In this document: piece by piece, positions 17,253 to 28,104 of the stretch
How the letters are laid out: each line of letters begins with the position of its first letter
Numbering within the stretch: position 1 is the stretch's first letter
Assembly: GCF_001870225.1 (NCBI RefSeq)
Contig: NZ_CP017675.1
Coordinates: 1,111,756-1,175,755 of the forward strand
Length of the DNA: 64,000 nucleotides
Direction: 5' to 3'
From: Gloeomargarita lithophora Alchichica-D10
Lineage (GTDB): Bacteria > Cyanobacteriota > Cyanobacteriia > Gloeomargaritales > Gloeomargaritaceae
Position numbers and translations under genes: made by a program
Notes under the pieces: model-generated
What the model was told of the DNA's origin: nothing
Seen by the model: only the letters and a program-made list of their open reading frames with translations
Database searches by the model: none

Positions 17253-18569
17253 CTAGGCCGGTTGCGAACGGGCGGTGGGGTGCAATAAGACCGCATCACT
17301 CGAACGTTTTTCCACCATTTCCCGGGTGATGTGACAGTGGGCAACATCCTGGCGGGACGGTAATTCGTACATCACTTCTAACATCAATTCTTCGATGATA
17401 CTGCGTAAGGCTCTGGCTCCCGTTTTGCGGCGGTAGGCTTCCCGGGCGATGGCCTGCAAAGCCTCCGGGTCAAAGGCCAGTTCGATATTGTCCATCCGCA
17501 TCAGTTTTTGGTACTGCTTGACAATGGCATTGCGGGGCTGGGTCAAAATGGCGGTCAGGGCTTCTTCGTCCAGGGGGTCAAGTACGGCCAAAATGGGAAT
17601 CCGCCCGGTAAATTCGGGGATCATGCCAAATTTTACCAGGTCGTCTGGCTCCACTTCCCGCAGGGTTGAGGCGGTGCGTTGCTCTTTGATTGGCAGGGGA
17701 GTTGCCGGTTCTTCGGGTAACAGAAACCCCATGGATTTTTTGCCCACCCGTTGCTCCACCACCCGCTCCAAGCCCACAAAGGCTCCCCCGCAAACAAACA
17801 GGATATTGCTGGTATTGATTTGAATGCACTCCTGGTAGGGATGCTTGCGTCCCCCCTGGGGTGGGACATTGGCAATGGTGCCCTCCAAAATTTTTAATAA
17901 AGCCTGTTGTACCCCCTCCCCGGACACATCCCGGGTGATGGAGGGATTTTCACTTTTGCGGGCAATTTTATCAATTTCATCAATGTACACAATCCCCTGC
18001 TGCGCCCGCTCCACATCCATATCCGCCACCTGCAACAGGCGCAGGAGAATGTTCTCCACATCTTCGCCCACATAACCCGCTTCGGTCAGGGTGGTAGCAT
18101 CGGCCACCGCAAAGGGCACGTCCAACAGTTTGGCTAAGGTCTGTGCCAATAGGGTTTTGCCACAACCGGTCGGGCCGATTAATAACACATTAGACTTTTG
18201 TAACTCCACCCCATCGTCCGTACCCTGAATTTCTGCCCGCAGGCGTTTGTAATGATTATATACTGCTACTGATAAAACTTTTTTGGCTTCCTGCTGACCA
18301 ACCACGTGCTGGTCAAGGTAATGCTTAATTTCCTGGGGGCGGGGGAGGGGTTCCCCACTAACGCTGGCGGGGGGGCGACTGGGGGCGGGTTTGCGCTTCT
18401 GGGCGGGTGCCATCGCCCGGGCTTCCGCCAACTCCTCCTCCAGAATTTCGTTACATAGCTCGACGCATTCATCACAGATATAGACCCCAGGCCCGGCGAT
18501 CAATTTGCGGACTTGCTCCTGGGACTTGCCACAGAAGGAACATTTGAGATGAGCATCGTAGCGGGACAT
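17253..18569 (-). CDS. clpX: ATP-dependent Clp protease ATP-binding subunit ClpX
   Basis: 438 residues from ATG 18569, preceded by GGGAGG; an upstream TTG (18581) gives 4 more residues but is less likely. Unfolds substrates and feeds ClpP. N-terminal zinc-binding domain (CSFCGKSQ...CDECVELC, about 10-35), Pro-rich linker, AAA+ domain with Walker [18 protein letters not shown] (about 123-139), Walker [15 protein letters not shown] (about 185-198), arginine finger/sensor region and RIGF-type loop [12 protein letters not shown] for ClpP contact nearby. It follows clpP by 27 bp in a tig-clpP-clpX operon. Confidence 0.97.
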   Translation of the reverse strand: MSRYDAHLKCSFCGKSQEQVRKLIAGPGVYICDECVELCNEILEEELAEARAMAPAQKRKPAPSRPPASVSGEPLPRPQEIKHYLDQHVVGQQEAKKVLSVAVYNHYKRLRAEIQGTDDGVELQKSNVLLIGPTGCGKTLLAQTLAKLLDVPFAVADATTLTEAGYVGEDVENILLRLLQVADMDVERAQQGIVYIDEIDKIARKSENPSITRDVSGEGVQQALLKILEGTIANVPPQGGRKHPYQECIQINTSNILFVCGGAFVGLERVVEQRVGKKSMGFLLPEEPATPLPIKEQRTASTLREVEPDDLVKFGMIPEFTGRIPILAVLDPLDEEALTAILTQPRNAIVKQYQKLMRMDNIELAFDPEALQAIAREAYRRKTGARALRSIIEELMLEVMYELPSRQDVAHCHITREMVEKRSSDAVLLHPTARSQPA

Positions 18570-18596
18570 AAACCCTCCCAAAAAGGATAAACCCGC

Positions 18597-19280
18597 TCAA
18601 ACGGCGGCGGGATAGAGTGTATCACGGGTGAGAACGTGGTCAATCAGGCCGTAGTCCCGCGCTTCCTCGGCGGACATAAAGAAATCCCGATCCGTATCCG
18701 CTTCAATCCGCTCAAAGGGTTGGCGGGTGTGGTGGGCGAGCAATTCGTTCAACCGGCGTTTGTGGTACAGGATTTCCCGCGCCTGAATTTCGATGTCAAT
18801 GGCCTGTCCCTGGGCACCCCCTAAGGGCTGGTGGATCATGATCCGGGAACTGGGCATGGAGAAGCGTTTACCCGGGGCACCGGCGGCGAGCAAAAATGCC
18901 CCCATACTGGCGGCCAGACCAAAACAAACCGTAGATACGTCCGCCCGCACCTGTTGCATCGTATCATAAATGGCCATGCCCGCCGTCACCGAGCCGCCGG
19001 GGGAATTGATAAATAATTTAATATCCTGGCTGGGGTCTTGGGCATCCAGGTAGAGAAAACTGGCCACCAACTGATTGGCTACGGTGTCGTTGACCTGGCT
19101 TCCCAGCACCACGATCCGGGCTTGCAACAAGCGTTCCTGGACATTAAACCCCGTTTCCGGGCGGGGGGGAGCTTCCTGGATCATTTCCCCGGTCAGACTG
19201 GTAATCAGAGCGATTTGCGCCGTGTTGGTAATCATGTCTGTAGCCACCTTGGTCACCCACCAACTGTATTTGCTTCCCAT
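18597..19280 (-). CDS. clpP: ATP-dependent Clp protease proteolytic subunit ClpP
   Basis: 227 residues. Serine protease ring of ClpXP. Catalytic Ser lies in [11 protein letters not shown] (about 119-129), His in [14 protein letters not shown] (about 143-156), and Asp in [15 protein letters not shown] (about 194-208). The ATG at 19280 is supported by GAGG 5 bp upstream, right after the tig stop; the next Met (residue 16) is an alternative. Cyanobacteria have several clpP genes; the copy between tig and clpX is usually called clpP2, the ClpX partner. Confidence 0.94.
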   Translation of the reverse strand: MGSKYSWWVTKVATDMITNTAQIALITSLTGEMIQEAPPRPETGFNVQERLLQARIVVLGSQVNDTVANQLVASFLYLDAQDPSQDIKLFINSPGGSVTAGMAIYDTMQQVRADVSTVCFGLAASMGAFLLAAGAPGKRFSMPSSRIMIHQPLGGAQGQAIDIEIQAREILYHKRRLNELLAHHTRQPFERIEADTDRDFFMSAEEARDYGLIDHVLTRDTLYPAAV

Positions 19281-19286
19281 TATGCC

Positions 19287-20780
19287 TCAAGCCTCCGATT
19301 CGCCAGGGGTGGCAACGGCTTCACTTGCAACCGGAATCACCACCATCGCTTCCGAGGACGGTTCGGCAACGGCTTCACTTGCAACCGGAGTCACCACCAT
19401 CGCTTCCGAGGACGGTTCGGCAACGGCTTCCGTTGGGGCGATTTCTTCAGCAAACTCCGCCGGGGACACCCAGGTGATCTGCGCCCGCTCCTCCAGCCAC
19501 GCCATCGCCATTTTGAGGCGCAGGGATTCCTTGACCACCTGTTCTAGTTCCGTCCGGGTCAGGTTGGCGGTGGCTTCGGTGCGCTGGGCAAGGGCAAGAC
19601 CCGCAGTGATCTCCTCCGGGTCAGGGGTAAAATTTTCCCGCTCCGCAATCGCCTTGAGAGCCAGAACCCGCTTCACCTGCCGGACAGCAACCGGGAGCAA
19701 CTCCTGGCCAATCTCCTGCACCCGTGCTTCTGTCAGCCACGTATTGAGTTCTTTGGCCTCAATCCCCCGCCGCACAAAGCCATTCAACACATCATTGAAT
19801 AACTCGGTCAAATTGCGCTCTACGAGGGTGTGGGGCACTTCGGTCGTGGTGATTTCCAAAAGGGCATCGGTGAGGGCTTGTTCAACGCCGTTTTGGGTTT
19901 GGTCTGTGGCTTGTTTTTGTTGCCGTTCGGTTAAAAAAGTGCGTAGCTCTTCCATGGTTTCACAATCACTCACGGCCTGGGCAAACAGGTCATCCAATTC
20001 GGGTAATTCCGGTTCTTTCAATTCCTTGAGGGTCAATTCCAAAATAAAGGTTTGACCTACCATGTCTCCCTCCCAAAATTCGTTACTGGTGACCAGGAGA
20101 ACTTCCTTGGTTTCCCCCACCTGCATCCCCACCAGCGCCTCGATTACTTCCGGATAAAATTCCCCCGCTTCCAGGTCAATATCCACCTGCATATCCCGGG
20201 ATTCAAATTCCGATGCCGGTTCCCCCCGCCCCTGTTCCGTCTGCCGGTACGCGTCCAGGTCAATAATTGCCACGTCCCCAGCCTGGGCAGGACGCTCCAC
20301 CGGCACCAGGGTTGCCCTTCTCATCTGGTGTTCCTGGAGGATGTCCTCCACCTCGGCGGGGTCAAATTCGTACTTGGCCGCCCGAATGGGTAAATTTTGG
20401 TAATCCCCCAGGGTGACTTCCGGCCACACATCAATGGCAATCTGGAACACAAAGGGCTGCTGGGGCTGATAATTTTGCACCAGGGTTTCCATCTCATCGC
20501 ACAACTGCGGTTCCCCAATGGTGGGCACCTCAATGTGTTGCAAGGCTTGGGGCATGGTGGTTTCCAGCAGTTCTTCCACCACGGAAGCCCGAATGGAACT
20601 ATCCCCCACGTACTGGCGCAGGATATGGGGCGGGACTTTCCCCTGGCGAAACCCCGGCAGGCGCACGTTTTTCAGGATTTTTTTGAATACTTGCTCGTGA
20701 CGTTTCGCCACCTCTTCGGTAGGGATTTCCACCCGTAAACCCAGTTGACTTTTGGGTAGGGATTCCTGCGTAATTTTCAT
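19287..20780 (-). CDS. tig: Trigger factor (peptidyl-prolyl isomerase chaperone)
   Basis: 497 residues, longer than the usual ~430-470. Ribosome-docking domain with the signature LPGFRQGKVPPHILRQ (about 40-55), FKBP-like PPIase domain (about 155-250), and helical C-terminal chaperone domain. It caps the peptide exit tunnel and folds nascent chains. The extra C-terminal tail after about residue 440 is acidic and built from an 18-residue repeat (EPSSEAMVVTPVASEAVA and a near copy), encoded by a 54-bp tandem repeat. It leads tig-clpP-clpX. Confidence 0.95.
   Translation of the reverse strand: MKITQESLPKSQLGLRVEIPTEEVAKRHEQVFKKILKNVRLPGFRQGKVPPHILRQYVGDSSIRASVVEELLETTMPQALQHIEVPTIGEPQLCDEMETLVQNYQPQQPFVFQIAIDVWPEVTLGDYQNLPIRAAKYEFDPAEVEDILQEHQMRRATLVPVERPAQAGDVAIIDLDAYRQTEQGRGEPASEFESRDMQVDIDLEAGEFYPEVIEALVGMQVGETKEVLLVTSNEFWEGDMVGQTFILELTLKELKEPELPELDDLFAQAVSDCETMEELRTFLTERQQKQATDQTQNGVEQALTDALLEITTTEVPHTLVERNLTELFNDVLNGFVRRGIEAKELNTWLTEARVQEIGQELLPVAVRQVKRVLALKAIAERENFTPDPEEITAGLALAQRTEATANLTRTELEQVVKESLRLKMAMAWLEERAQITWVSPAEFAEEIAPTEAVAEPSSEAMVVTPVASEAVAEPSSEAMVVIPVASEAVATPGESEA
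19311..19430. repeat. 54-bp tandem repeat in the 3' end of tig
   Basis: Two 54-bp units (19311-19364, 19365-19418) and a 12-bp partial third begin GGCAACGGCTTC. The full units differ at one base (A/G), giving Thr versus Ile in the encoded 18-residue unit. The length keeps the frame, so unit number could vary between strains without breaking tig. Confidence 0.92.
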
Positions 20781-20839
20781 GCAATTTAGCCCAATTGTGC
20801 ATATAGTATCTTAGCGTTATTGTGGGCAAAACACAGAGT

Positions 20840-21853
20840 ATGGCGACCTATCGGGTGGGTATCCTGGGGGCAACCGGGGCGGTGGGGGCAGAAATCCGGC
20901 AATTATTGGCGGAACGCCAGTTTCCGGTAGGGGAATTGCGCCTGTTGGCTTCCCCCCGGTCGGCGGGACAAACCCTAGCCTTTGCCGGGGAATCCCTACC
21001 CGTGCGTCCTGTTAGTGCATCAGAATTACAAAATTTAGATATTGTCCTAGCATCGGCGGGGGGCAGTGTTTCCCGTGAATGGGCACCCGTGGCGGTGCAA
21101 CAAGGGGCGGTGGTGATTGACAATTCCAGTGCCTTTCGCCTGGAACCGGGGGTGCCTTTGGTGGTGCCGGAGGTAAATCCCCAAGCATTACAAAATCATC
21201 GAGGCATTATCGCCAACCCGAACTGTACAACGATTTTACTTTGTGTGGTGATTTATCCCTTGCATCAAGCGCAGTCCATTCAGCGGGTGGTGGTGGCGAC
21301 CTACCAATCGGCAAGTGGGGCGGGAGCCAGAGCGATGCAGGAATTGCTGAGACAAACGCAACAAATTTTAGAAAATCAACCGGCGACTACGGAGATTTTT
21401 CCCTACCCTTTGGCATTTAATCTTTTTCCCCACAATAGTCCCTGTAATGACCAGGGCTATTGCCAGGAGGAGCTAAAAATGATTCAAGAAAGTCGGAAAA
21501 TCATGGGTTTACCGGCTTTGCGATTAACAGCTACCTGTGTGCGGGTGCCGGTACTGCGGGCGCATTCCGAGGCGGTGAACTTAGAATTTTCCCAACCCTT
21601 TCCGGTGGCCAAAGCCCAGGAAATTTTAGGGAATAGTCCGGGGGTAGAACTGGTCGAAAATTGGCAAAATAATTATTTCCCGATGCCCATTCATGCTTCC
21701 GGCAAGGATGCGGTTTTGGTGGGTCGGATACGCCAGGATTTGTCCCATCCCTGCGGTTTGGATTTGTGGTTGTGTGGGGATCAAATTCGCAAAGGGGCGG
21801 CGTTAAATGCGGTGCAAATTGCGGAATATCTGATCCAAAAAAATTGGTTGTAA
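20840..21853 (+). CDS. asd: Aspartate-semialdehyde dehydrogenase
   Basis: 337 residues from ATG 20840 (a GTG at 20822 is possible). NADPH-dependent reduction of aspartyl phosphate to aspartate semialdehyde, for lysine/diaminopimelate, threonine and methionine. NADP motif GILGATGAVGAEIRQLL at the N-terminus, catalytic Cys in NPNCTTILLC (about 124-133), and SGAGARAMQEL plus the substrate-binding His/Arg motif VPVLRAHSEAVNLEF (about 236-250). Divergent from tig, with about 60 bp for both promoters. A palindromic terminator-like site lies downstream. Confidence 0.95.
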   Translation: MATYRVGILGATGAVGAEIRQLLAERQFPVGELRLLASPRSAGQTLAFAGESLPVRPVSASELQNLDIVLASAGGSVSREWAPVAVQQGAVVIDNSSAFRLEPGVPLVVPEVNPQALQNHRGIIANPNCTTILLCVVIYPLHQAQSIQRVVVATYQSASGAGARAMQELLRQTQQILENQPATTEIFPYPLAFNLFPHNSPCNDQGYCQEELKMIQESRKIMGLPALRLTATCVRVPVLRAHSEAVNLEFSQPFPVAKAQEILGNSPGVELVENWQNNYFPMPIHASGKDAVLVGRIRQDLSHPCGLDLWLCGDQIRKGAALNAVQIAEYLIQKNWL

Positions 21854-21874
21854 GGCACAAGTGCAGCCAGTCAT

Positions 21875-21965
21875 CTCGCTGAAATGCCGATATTACTGAA
21901 AACCAAGTCTGGGGACTACGCCCTGCGACCCATATTATGCCAACCTTTGCGTGTTTAGCTATAAA
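21875..21965 (+). repeat. Chimeric family C / family B repeat
   Basis: The left part ATCTCGCTGAAATGCCGATATTACTGAAAACCAAG resembles the inner half of family C (compare 31311-31350). The right part GCCCTGCGACCCATATTATG...TTTGCGTGTTTAGCTATA is the right half of family B. The join lies at the common core, so the element looks like a recombinant. Confidence 0.65.
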
Positions 21966-21977
21966 ACACTTGTAAAA

Positions 21978-21997
21978 CAAGGGGCTTAAGCCCCTTG
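21978..21997. terminator. 20-bp perfect palindrome, possible terminator
   Basis: CAAGGGGCTTAAGCCCCTTG is fully self-complementary and lies downstream of asd and of the convergent SDR gene. It has no T-run after it, so it may be a bidirectional terminator or a dispersed palindrome; related but imperfect versions are seen near 47071 and 56470. Confidence 0.5.
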
Positions 21998-22100
21998 CCC
22001 GTACCCCATCAGCGTGAAAAAGGCTACAACTTACCCATCAGGTGAGGGCTAATTTGTTATACGCCAAAATTCAGTTCACAAACTATCCCAGGTGCAACGG

Positions 22101-22811
22101 TTACAACACCCCGGATTGGGGCAACAAAGTTAGCGTCTCAATGCTGGCTTCCGCCGGTAATTCAATCATCTGGCGGATGGTTTGCGCCACAGTCTGCGCC
22201 GACAACATCCCAGAGCGGTCAAAATTAGCGGGCACCGTCTCCCAGATGGGGGTATCCACCGCCCCCGGACAGAGGGCACACACCCGAATCCCGTAGGGAC
22301 GTTCCTCCTGGGCTAAGGTGTGGGACAAGGCCAGTAAACCATATTTACTTACGCAGTACGCTCCCCACTGGGGAAAGACCTGCTGACCGGCGATGGAAAC
22401 CACGTTGATAATCGTGCCTTGTTTTTGCGCCCGCATGGTGGGCAAAATGCCTTGGATACACTGGAAGGCCGCCGTGAGATTCACCGCCAAAATCCGCTCC
22501 CACTCCGCCAGGGGCGTGTCGGCCACATTCGCCAGATGGGCTACCCCCGCATTATTTACCAGCACGTCACACCCCCCCAAATCCTGGCAAATCCGGTGCA
22601 TCAACGGGACTAGCTCCGTCACCACGCCCATATCCTGGGGGTAAAGGTACGCCCGTTGCCCCAAGGCTGCAATCTCCTCGGCCAGGGTAGTCAATTCCGG
22701 TTCCGAGCGGGCAATGAGCGCCACATCCCAGCCATGTTTAGCCAATTCCAAAGCCGTCCAGCGGCCAATTCCCCGCGATGCCCCGGTAATCACAGCACAT
22801 CGGTTAGCCAT
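22101..22811 (-). CDS. Short-chain dehydrogenase/reductase
   Basis: 236 residues from ATG 22811, which overlaps the accA stop (ATGGCTAA). NAD(P)-binding motif [17 protein letters not shown] (about 7-23), NNAGVAHLA (about 86-94), catalytic Ser in NVVSIAGQQ and YxxxK in YCVSKYGLL (about 149-157). Oxidoreductase of unknown substrate. The overlap with accA suggests translational coupling and hints at a fatty-acid or lipid-related ketoreductase, similar to FabG-like enzymes, but this is inference. Confidence 0.85.
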   Translation of the reverse strand: MANRCAVITGASRGIGRWTALELAKHGWDVALIARSEPELTTLAEEIAALGQRAYLYPQDMGVVTELVPLMHRICQDLGGCDVLVNNAGVAHLANVADTPLAEWERILAVNLTAAFQCIQGILPTMRAQKQGTIINVVSIAGQQVFPQWGAYCVSKYGLLALSHTLAQEERPYGIRVCALCPGAVDTPIWETVPANFDRSGMLSAQTVAQTIRQMIELPAEASIETLTLLPQSGVL

Positions 22812-23775
22812 CCAGTACCACCCCCATCCGGCGAAATTTATCGTAGCGCTGGCGGCACAGGGTCGCCCCATCCAATTCCCGCAACCGTGCCAGATTGTCC
22901 AGCAGTGCCCGTTTCAGCGTCTCGGTGGCCTGCACTGGGTCAGCGTGGGCGGCCCCCAGGGGTTCGGGCAAAATCTGGTCAATCAGACCTAATTCTAATA
23001 AATCCGGGGCGGTGAGTTTCAATGCCTGCGCCGCTTTCGCCGCCTGGGTGCTATCTTTCCACAAAATAGCCGCACAGCCCTCCGGGGAAATCACCGAGTA
23101 AATGGCGTGTTCAAACATCAAAATCCGGTCGCCCACCCCAATCCCCAGGGCACCCCCGGAACCCCCTTCCCCAATCACCACACAGATAACCGGCACCTCC
23201 AGAGTGAACATTTCCTGCAAATTCACCGCAATCGCTTCCCCCTGCCCCAACCGCTCCGCCTCCACCCCCGGATAGGCTCCCGGCGTATCAATCAAAGCAA
23301 TCAGCGGCAGGCCAAACCGATGGGCGTGGTGCATCAACCGCAGGGCTTTGCGGTAGCCCCCCGGCGAGGCCATGCCAAAATTGCGGGCGACATTTTCCTT
23401 GGTGTCTCGCCCCTTTTGGTGCCCCACAATCAGCACCGCCTGTCCCCCCAATCGGGCTAACCCCCCCACTAATGCCGGGTCATCGCTCCCCCCCCGGTCG
23501 CCGTGCAGTTCCAGCCATTCATCGGTCATGGCCTGAATGTAGTCCAAGGTGGTGGGACGGCGGGGATGACGGGCGACCTTCACCCGCTGTTCGGGACTCA
23601 GACGGCTAAAAATTTCCTGGCGCAACTGCCGGTAATTGCCCACCAACTGCTGCACCCGGTCGGAGACATCCACCCCACTTTCCTGCGCCATTTGTTCAAT
23701 TTGATGAATCCGCTGCTCCATCTCCACCAGAGGCCGTTCAAAATCCAGGATTACCGCTTTCCGTTCCGGGGTCAT
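22804..23775 (-). CDS. accA: Acetyl-CoA carboxylase carboxyltransferase subunit alpha
   Basis: 323 residues. With AccD it transfers CO2 from biotin to acetyl-CoA to make malonyl-CoA. Family blocks: [71 protein letters not shown] and the oxyanion/acyl-binding [17 protein letters not shown]...[11 protein letters not shown]. Lies downstream of the M20 hydrolase gene by 16 bp and overlaps the SDR gene, in a likely rplU-rpmA-M20-accA-SDR unit. Confidence 0.97.
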   Translation of the reverse strand: MTPERKAVILDFERPLVEMEQRIHQIEQMAQESGVDVSDRVQQLVGNYRQLRQEIFSRLSPEQRVKVARHPRRPTTLDYIQAMTDEWLELHGDRGGSDDPALVGGLARLGGQAVLIVGHQKGRDTKENVARNFGMASPGGYRKALRLMHHAHRFGLPLIALIDTPGAYPGVEAERLGQGEAIAVNLQEMFTLEVPVICVVIGEGGSGGALGIGVGDRILMFEHAIYSVISPEGCAAILWKDSTQAAKAAQALKLTAPDLLELGLIDQILPEPLGAAHADPVQATETLKRALLDNLARLRELDGATLCRQRYDKFRRMGVVLDG

Positions 23776-23791
23776 CGGGGGCGTACCAACA

Positions 23792-25009
23792 CTAGGACGA
23801 TTGTGCCATTTTCTGATGCGAAAAATTCTGATGCGAAAAATCCTGTTGCCAAAAATTCCAGACGCTGCTCGCCATCGTCACCACCCCAGTGAGAATGGCC
23901 GCCTCATCCACGGTGAATTTAGGATGGTGCAAACTGTAGTAGGGCTGACCGGCCACCCCCGTCCCCAGGCGAAACATCGTCCCCGGCACCTTTTCCAAAT
24001 ATAAAGAAAAATCCTCCGCCCCCAGGGAAGGCTCGGCTAAAATCTGCACCCGTTCCGTGCCCCAGGCGGAGTGCGCCGACTGCTCCACCAACTGGGTCAA
24101 ACCGGGGTCATTTTGCACCCCCGGCACACCGGTTCTGTACTCCAAAGTGTAACGGGCGTGGTAGGTGGCGCAGGTATTTTGCACAATCCCCTCAATCCAC
24201 TGGGGCAATTGCAGCCGGGTTTCCGGGTGGAGCGAGCGCACCGTGCCAAAGAGTTGCACCTGGTCAGCAATCACATTCGCCGCCCGCCCGCCTTGGATTT
24301 TACCAATGGTCAGGATCATCGGTCGCAGGGCGTTTTGGGTACGACTGATGGCCTGTTGCAAATTGCTAATCACCTGGGCGGCAATCCACACCGCATCAAT
24401 CGCCTCGTGGGGACGGGCACCATGCCCCGATTCCCCCAGAATGGTAATGTCCAGTTCATCCGCCGCCGCCGTCAACGCCCCGTAGCGAATCCCGACGGTT
24501 CCCCCCGGTAGGGCAGGCCAGACGTGAACCCCCAGCAGGGCAATCACATTCTCCAACGCCCCCGCCTCGACCATCCAGCGGGCACCCTGGGCGGTTTCTT
24601 CCGCCGGTTGAAACAAAAACCGCACCCGTCCCGGCAAGGGCACTCCCAACTGGGACAAAACCATCGCCGTCCCCAGGGCAACCGTGGTATGTACATCGTG
24701 CCCACAGGCGTGCATTACCCCCGGAATGCGGGAGCTATAGGCCAAACCCGTTGCCTCCTGAATCGGCAGGGCATCCAAATCCGCCCGCACCGCCACCAGG
24801 GGCGCATCCCCCGTCCCCAAATCCGCCAGCAAGCCAGTTTTGGCCACCGCCTCCCGCACAGTTAAACCACAGGACGACAACACCCCTGCCACATAGGCCG
24901 CAGTTTGCCACTCCTGACCGCTCAGTTCGGGAAACCCGTGGATATGGCGGCGAATTTCTACCAGCCGGGGTGCCAAGGCGGTGGCAATTCCCCGGATGAC
25001 TTCTAACAT
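23792..25009 (-). CDS. M20-family amidohydrolase (N-acyl amino acid/IAA-type)
   Basis: 405 residues. Two-metal peptidase fold with dimerisation lid. Metal-binding motifs: [17 protein letters not shown] (about 99-115), [20 protein letters not shown] (about 130-149), [11 protein letters not shown], and C-terminal [11 protein letters not shown]. The family hydrolyses N-acyl amino acids, hippurate or related amides; cyanobacterial members sit beside ribosomal L21/L27 genes. The last ~17 residues contain a small repeated [14 protein letters not shown] segment, encoded by a tandem TTCTGATGCGAAAAA, which looks like a recent tail extension. Follows rpmA by 4 bp. Confidence 0.88.
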   Translation of the reverse strand: MLEVIRGIATALAPRLVEIRRHIHGFPELSGQEWQTAAYVAGVLSSCGLTVREAVAKTGLLADLGTGDAPLVAVRADLDALPIQEATGLAYSSRIPGVMHACGHDVHTTVALGTAMVLSQLGVPLPGRVRFLFQPAEETAQGARWMVEAGALENVIALLGVHVWPALPGGTVGIRYGALTAAADELDITILGESGHGARPHEAIDAVWIAAQVISNLQQAISRTQNALRPMILTIGKIQGGRAANVIADQVQLFGTVRSLHPETRLQLPQWIEGIVQNTCATYHARYTLEYRTGVPGVQNDPGLTQLVEQSAHSAWGTERVQILAEPSLGAEDFSLYLEKVPGTMFRLGTGVAGQPYYSLHHPKFTVDEAAILTGVVTMASSVWNFWQQDFSHQNFSHQKMAQSS

Positions 25010-25013
25010 CGGT

Positions 25014-25283
25014 TTAAGCGGCGACCTCGTTGGCGGGATAAACGCTCACCTTTTGCTGGGTTTTGCCCCGGCGTTCAAACCGTACCACCCCGTCCACCAA
25101 AGCAAACAAAGTATAATCCCGACCCAAACCCACATTCACCCCCGGATGGAAACCGGTTCCCCGCTGGCGCACCAGAATATTCCCCGCCCGCACCACCTGG
25201 CCGCCGTAGCGTTTTACCCCCAGGCGTTGGGCGTTGGAATCCCGACCGTTGCGGGTACTGCCACTACCTTTCTTGTGTGCCAT
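25014..25283 (-). CDS. rpmA: 50S ribosomal protein L27
   Basis: 89 residues. Peptidyl-transferase-centre protein. It begins directly [20 protein letters not shown] without the N-terminal extension cleaved in Firmicutes, then [20 protein letters not shown] and [20 protein letters not shown]. Lies 34 bp after rplU, before the M20 gene. Confidence 0.97.
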   Translation of the reverse strand: MAHKKGSGSTRNGRDSNAQRLGVKRYGGQVVRAGNILVRQRGTGFHPGVNVGLGRDYTLFALVDGVVRFERRGKTQQKVSVYPANEVAA

Positions 25284-25317
25284 CGTTCACCTCTCTGGTT
25301 AATAACCTAATCTAGCG

Positions 25318-25713
25318 TTAAACCGCCACCGCTTCTATTGTTTCTACCACTTCCATCGCCGCCACCGCCTCAACAGCGGTAAATTCCTGTCCCCCCACCA
25401 CAATTTTCTCAATCAAAACTCGGGTGAGTTCCTGGCGATGGCCGGTTTTTTTGCGGGTTTTTTTCTTGGGGCGCATTTTATATATGATAACCTTTGGCCC
25501 CCGCCGGGCATCTAACACTTTTCCCTCGATCCGAGCCTCCGGCACCGTAGGCCGCCCGATCTGCACCTGGCCGCCGCAATGTACCAACAACACCTGCTCC
25601 AGGGTAACCGTTGCCCCGCTCTCCAACCCCAGGGAATTTACGTCATAAAACCGCCCTGGCTCTACCCAGAACTGCTTGCCCCCGACGGCAACAATGGCAT
25701 AATTAGCTGTCAT
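25318..25713 (-). CDS. rplU: 50S ribosomal protein L21
   Basis: 131 residues. Starts MTANYAIVAVGGKQFWVEPG, and has the L21 signature IYKMRPKKKTRKKTGHRQEL (about 75-94). The Ala/Val/Glu-rich tail of about 25 residues (AVEAVAAMEVVETIEAVAV) is longer than typical L21. Leads the rplU-rpmA operon; divergent from the GyrA/ParC homologue with about 100 bp between. Confidence 0.96.
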   Translation of the reverse strand: MTANYAIVAVGGKQFWVEPGRFYDVNSLGLESGATVTLEQVLLVHCGGQVQIGRPTVPEARIEGKVLDARRGPKVIIYKMRPKKKTRKKTGHRQELTRVLIEKIVVGGQEFTAVEAVAAMEVVETIEAVAV

Positions 25714-25814
25714 AACCCTAATTTTAACAACGCAAGTTTTAATTATATGCTTTTGGTTCCGTATCGGTCAAGCTATGGGTCGGCAAGGGGACAGCAAGGA
25801 TTACACTCAAACCT

Positions 25815-28082
25815 ATGGTGAAACCCCGCCCCGCCCGTGACCGGATTGTGCCCACGTCCCTGGAGGAGGAATTGCGCCAGTCCTACCTGGCCTACGCCCT
25901 GAGTGTGATGGTGGGACGGGCATTACCGGATGGGCGGGATGGCCTGAAACCGGTACAACGGCGGATTCTTTATGCCATGTGGCAGATGGGTTTGACGGCG
26001 CAACGTCCCCCCCGCAAAAGTGCCCGGGTGGTGGGGGAAGTGCTGGGGAAATATCATCCTCATGGGGATCAATCGGTGTATGCGGCTCTAGTGCGCTTGG
26101 CACAGGAATTTCACTGTCGTTATCCCCTGATTGAGGGGCAGGGGAATTTTGGCTCGATTGATAATGACCCGGCGGCGGCCATGCGTTATACGGAAGCCCG
26201 GTTGTCGGCGTTTGCTGTCCAGATTTTATTCACGGATTTGCACCCGGCGATTGTGGATTTTCACGACAATTTTGACAGCACCGAAGCGGAACCCCGGGTG
26301 TTACCAGCGCAGTTGCCCTTGCTGTTGCTGAATGGCTGTAGTGGCATTGCGGTGGGCATGGCGACCCAGATTCCCCCCCACCACGCCGGGGAAATCATCG
26401 AGGCTTTGATTCACCTGATTGACTATCCCCACCTCAGCGATGAACGGCTATATTCCCTGCTGCCGGGGCCGGATTTTCCCACCGGCGGCGAGTTGGTCAA
26501 CCCCCACACCATTCCCCAGGTGTATCGCACGGGGCGGGGGGCAATCACGCTGCGGGGGGTGTGGCACAGGGAAACCCAGGGAACGGGGAAGCGGGCAAAG
26601 CCGGTGATTGTCATTACCGAACTGCCCTACCAGGTGGTGAAGGCGGACTGGTTGAGCCGGACGGCGGCCTTGATTCACCAGGGGCGGTTGGGGGGGATTG
26701 CTGACCTGCGCGATGAGAGCGACCGGGATGGGGTGCGGGTGGTGGTGACCCTGAAATCGGGGCAGGAGGTGGCGGAAATTATCCAGCAATTGCTCCAACA
26801 AACGCCCTTGGAAATTCAATTTCATGCCAGTTTTTTGGCCCTGATCGGGGGGCGACCCCAGCATTGTTCTTTGCGGCGGTTGTTGCAGGAATTTTTAGAA
26901 TTTCGGGAATTAACCTTACAACGCAGTTATGCCCACGAGTGGCGGGAGGTGACCCAGCAAATGACGCGTTTAACGGCCTTGCATCAGGCGATTACCCATT
27001 TAGATATAGTATTTACAATTTTAAGACATTGTCAAAGTATTGACCAAGCGAAAGCCGATTTGATGCAGAGGCTGGCATTGACTGAGGATCAGGCGGAAAC
27101 GGTTTTATCTACGCCCCTGCGCCGGTTGACTCGCCTGGAGGCCGAGGGATTGCAAACCCAACTCACGCAACTCACCCAACGCCAGAGCCGGTTGACCCAG
27201 CTACAGCAAGACCGGGGGGAACGATTGCGGGAATTGAAAAAGCAGTTGAAACAATGTCAAAAGCAGTACGGGGGTTCCCGCAAGACTCGCCTAGGCACAA
27301 CTCCATTGTCCGAAGATGTGGGGGTGACCCTGCGGTTGAGTGCCGCTGGGGTGTGGCATCGGGGGGAGCGTCGTCCTGGCCAACAATTGTGCCTGGATTT
27401 GACGGCGGCGGCCTCTAATTTGCGTGACCCCATCCTTTGGCAGGGGGAATTGCGCCCTGGGGAACGGTTGCTGGTGTTTGGCGAGAGGGGGGGGCTGTAT
27501 GAATTGACGGGGCGGGAAATGGCGGGGGGTGCGCCGGGCTGGCCGGATTGGTTCACCTGGGAGGCGGGGCTATTGCCGGTGGTGGTGGATGCCGAAACGA
27601 TGGGGGTGTGGCTGGTGAGTCGGGGCGGCTATGGCACGGTAATGGGGGTGCCTGACCTGTGGCAGGGGGCTTGGGGGTTTCCGCCGGGGGATGGGGTGTT
27701 GGCGGTGGGGACGTGGCAAACGGGGCAGGAGTTATATCTAGCCAGCGGGCAGGGGCGGGTGTGGCGGGGGAAATTGCCCCGGCGTAGTCATGGCAAATCC
27801 CTACTGGTTTTAGCTGCGGGCGAATCCCTGGTGGGGGCGGTAATGGTTACCCGGAAAACGGCGGTGCAAGGGGTGACCGCCGGGGGCGAGTGCCAGGATT
27901 TACCCGCCATGCCCCTGGGGGAGGAGGTGGCTACGGGGGTGGCTTGGGTGGGTTTGGTGGCCGGGTTGGGAATCGCTTACGGCCATACCAACCGGCAACG
28001 GTGGGTGCGTTTGGGAATGGATTTGGCCTTGGGGGAGCAGGTAGTGCGGGTGGTTCAGGTTAGAATGGGCGGGGAATTTTAG
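25815..28082 (+). CDS. DNA gyrase/topoisomerase IV subunit A homologue
   Basis: 755 residues. Type IIA topoisomerase breakage-reunion subunit. N-terminal winged-helix with [20 protein letters not shown] (about 35-54), [20 protein letters not shown] (about 74-93), the catalytic tyrosine in [15 protein letters not shown] (about 119-124), [19 protein letters not shown] and a coiled-coil [20 protein letters not shown] (about 450). The C-terminal beta-pinwheel lacks a recognisable GyrA box (QRRGGKG), so this may be the second cyanobacterial GyrA paralogue, or a ParC-like decatenase, rather than the main gyrase. The gene has its own promoter region upstream. Confidence 0.88.
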   Translation: MVKPRPARDRIVPTSLEEELRQSYLAYALSVMVGRALPDGRDGLKPVQRRILYAMWQMGLTAQRPPRKSARVVGEVLGKYHPHGDQSVYAALVRLAQEFHCRYPLIEGQGNFGSIDNDPAAAMRYTEARLSAFAVQILFTDLHPAIVDFHDNFDSTEAEPRVLPAQLPLLLLNGCSGIAVGMATQIPPHHAGEIIEALIHLIDYPHLSDERLYSLLPGPDFPTGGELVNPHTIPQVYRTGRGAITLRGVWHRETQGTGKRAKPVIVITELPYQVVKADWLSRTAALIHQGRLGGIADLRDESDRDGVRVVVTLKSGQEVAEIIQQLLQQTPLEIQFHASFLALIGGRPQHCSLRRLLQEFLEFRELTLQRSYAHEWREVTQQMTRLTALHQAITHLDIVFTILRHCQSIDQAKADLMQRLALTEDQAETVLSTPLRRLTRLEAEGLQTQLTQLTQRQSRLTQLQQDRGERLRELKKQLKQCQKQYGGSRKTRLGTTPLSEDVGVTLRLSAAGVWHRGERRPGQQLCLDLTAAASNLRDPILWQGELRPGERLLVFGERGGLYELTGREMAGGAPGWPDWFTWEAGLLPVVVDAETMGVWLVSRGGYGTVMGVPDLWQGAWGFPPGDGVLAVGTWQTGQELYLASGQGRVWRGKLPRRSHGKSLLVLAAGESLVGAVMVTRKTAVQGVTAGGECQDLPAMPLGEEVATGVAWVGLVAGLGIAYGHTNRQRWVRLGMDLALGEQVVRVVQVRMGGEF

Positions 28083-28104
28083 GAATGATTTTTCCCTATT
28101 AGCC

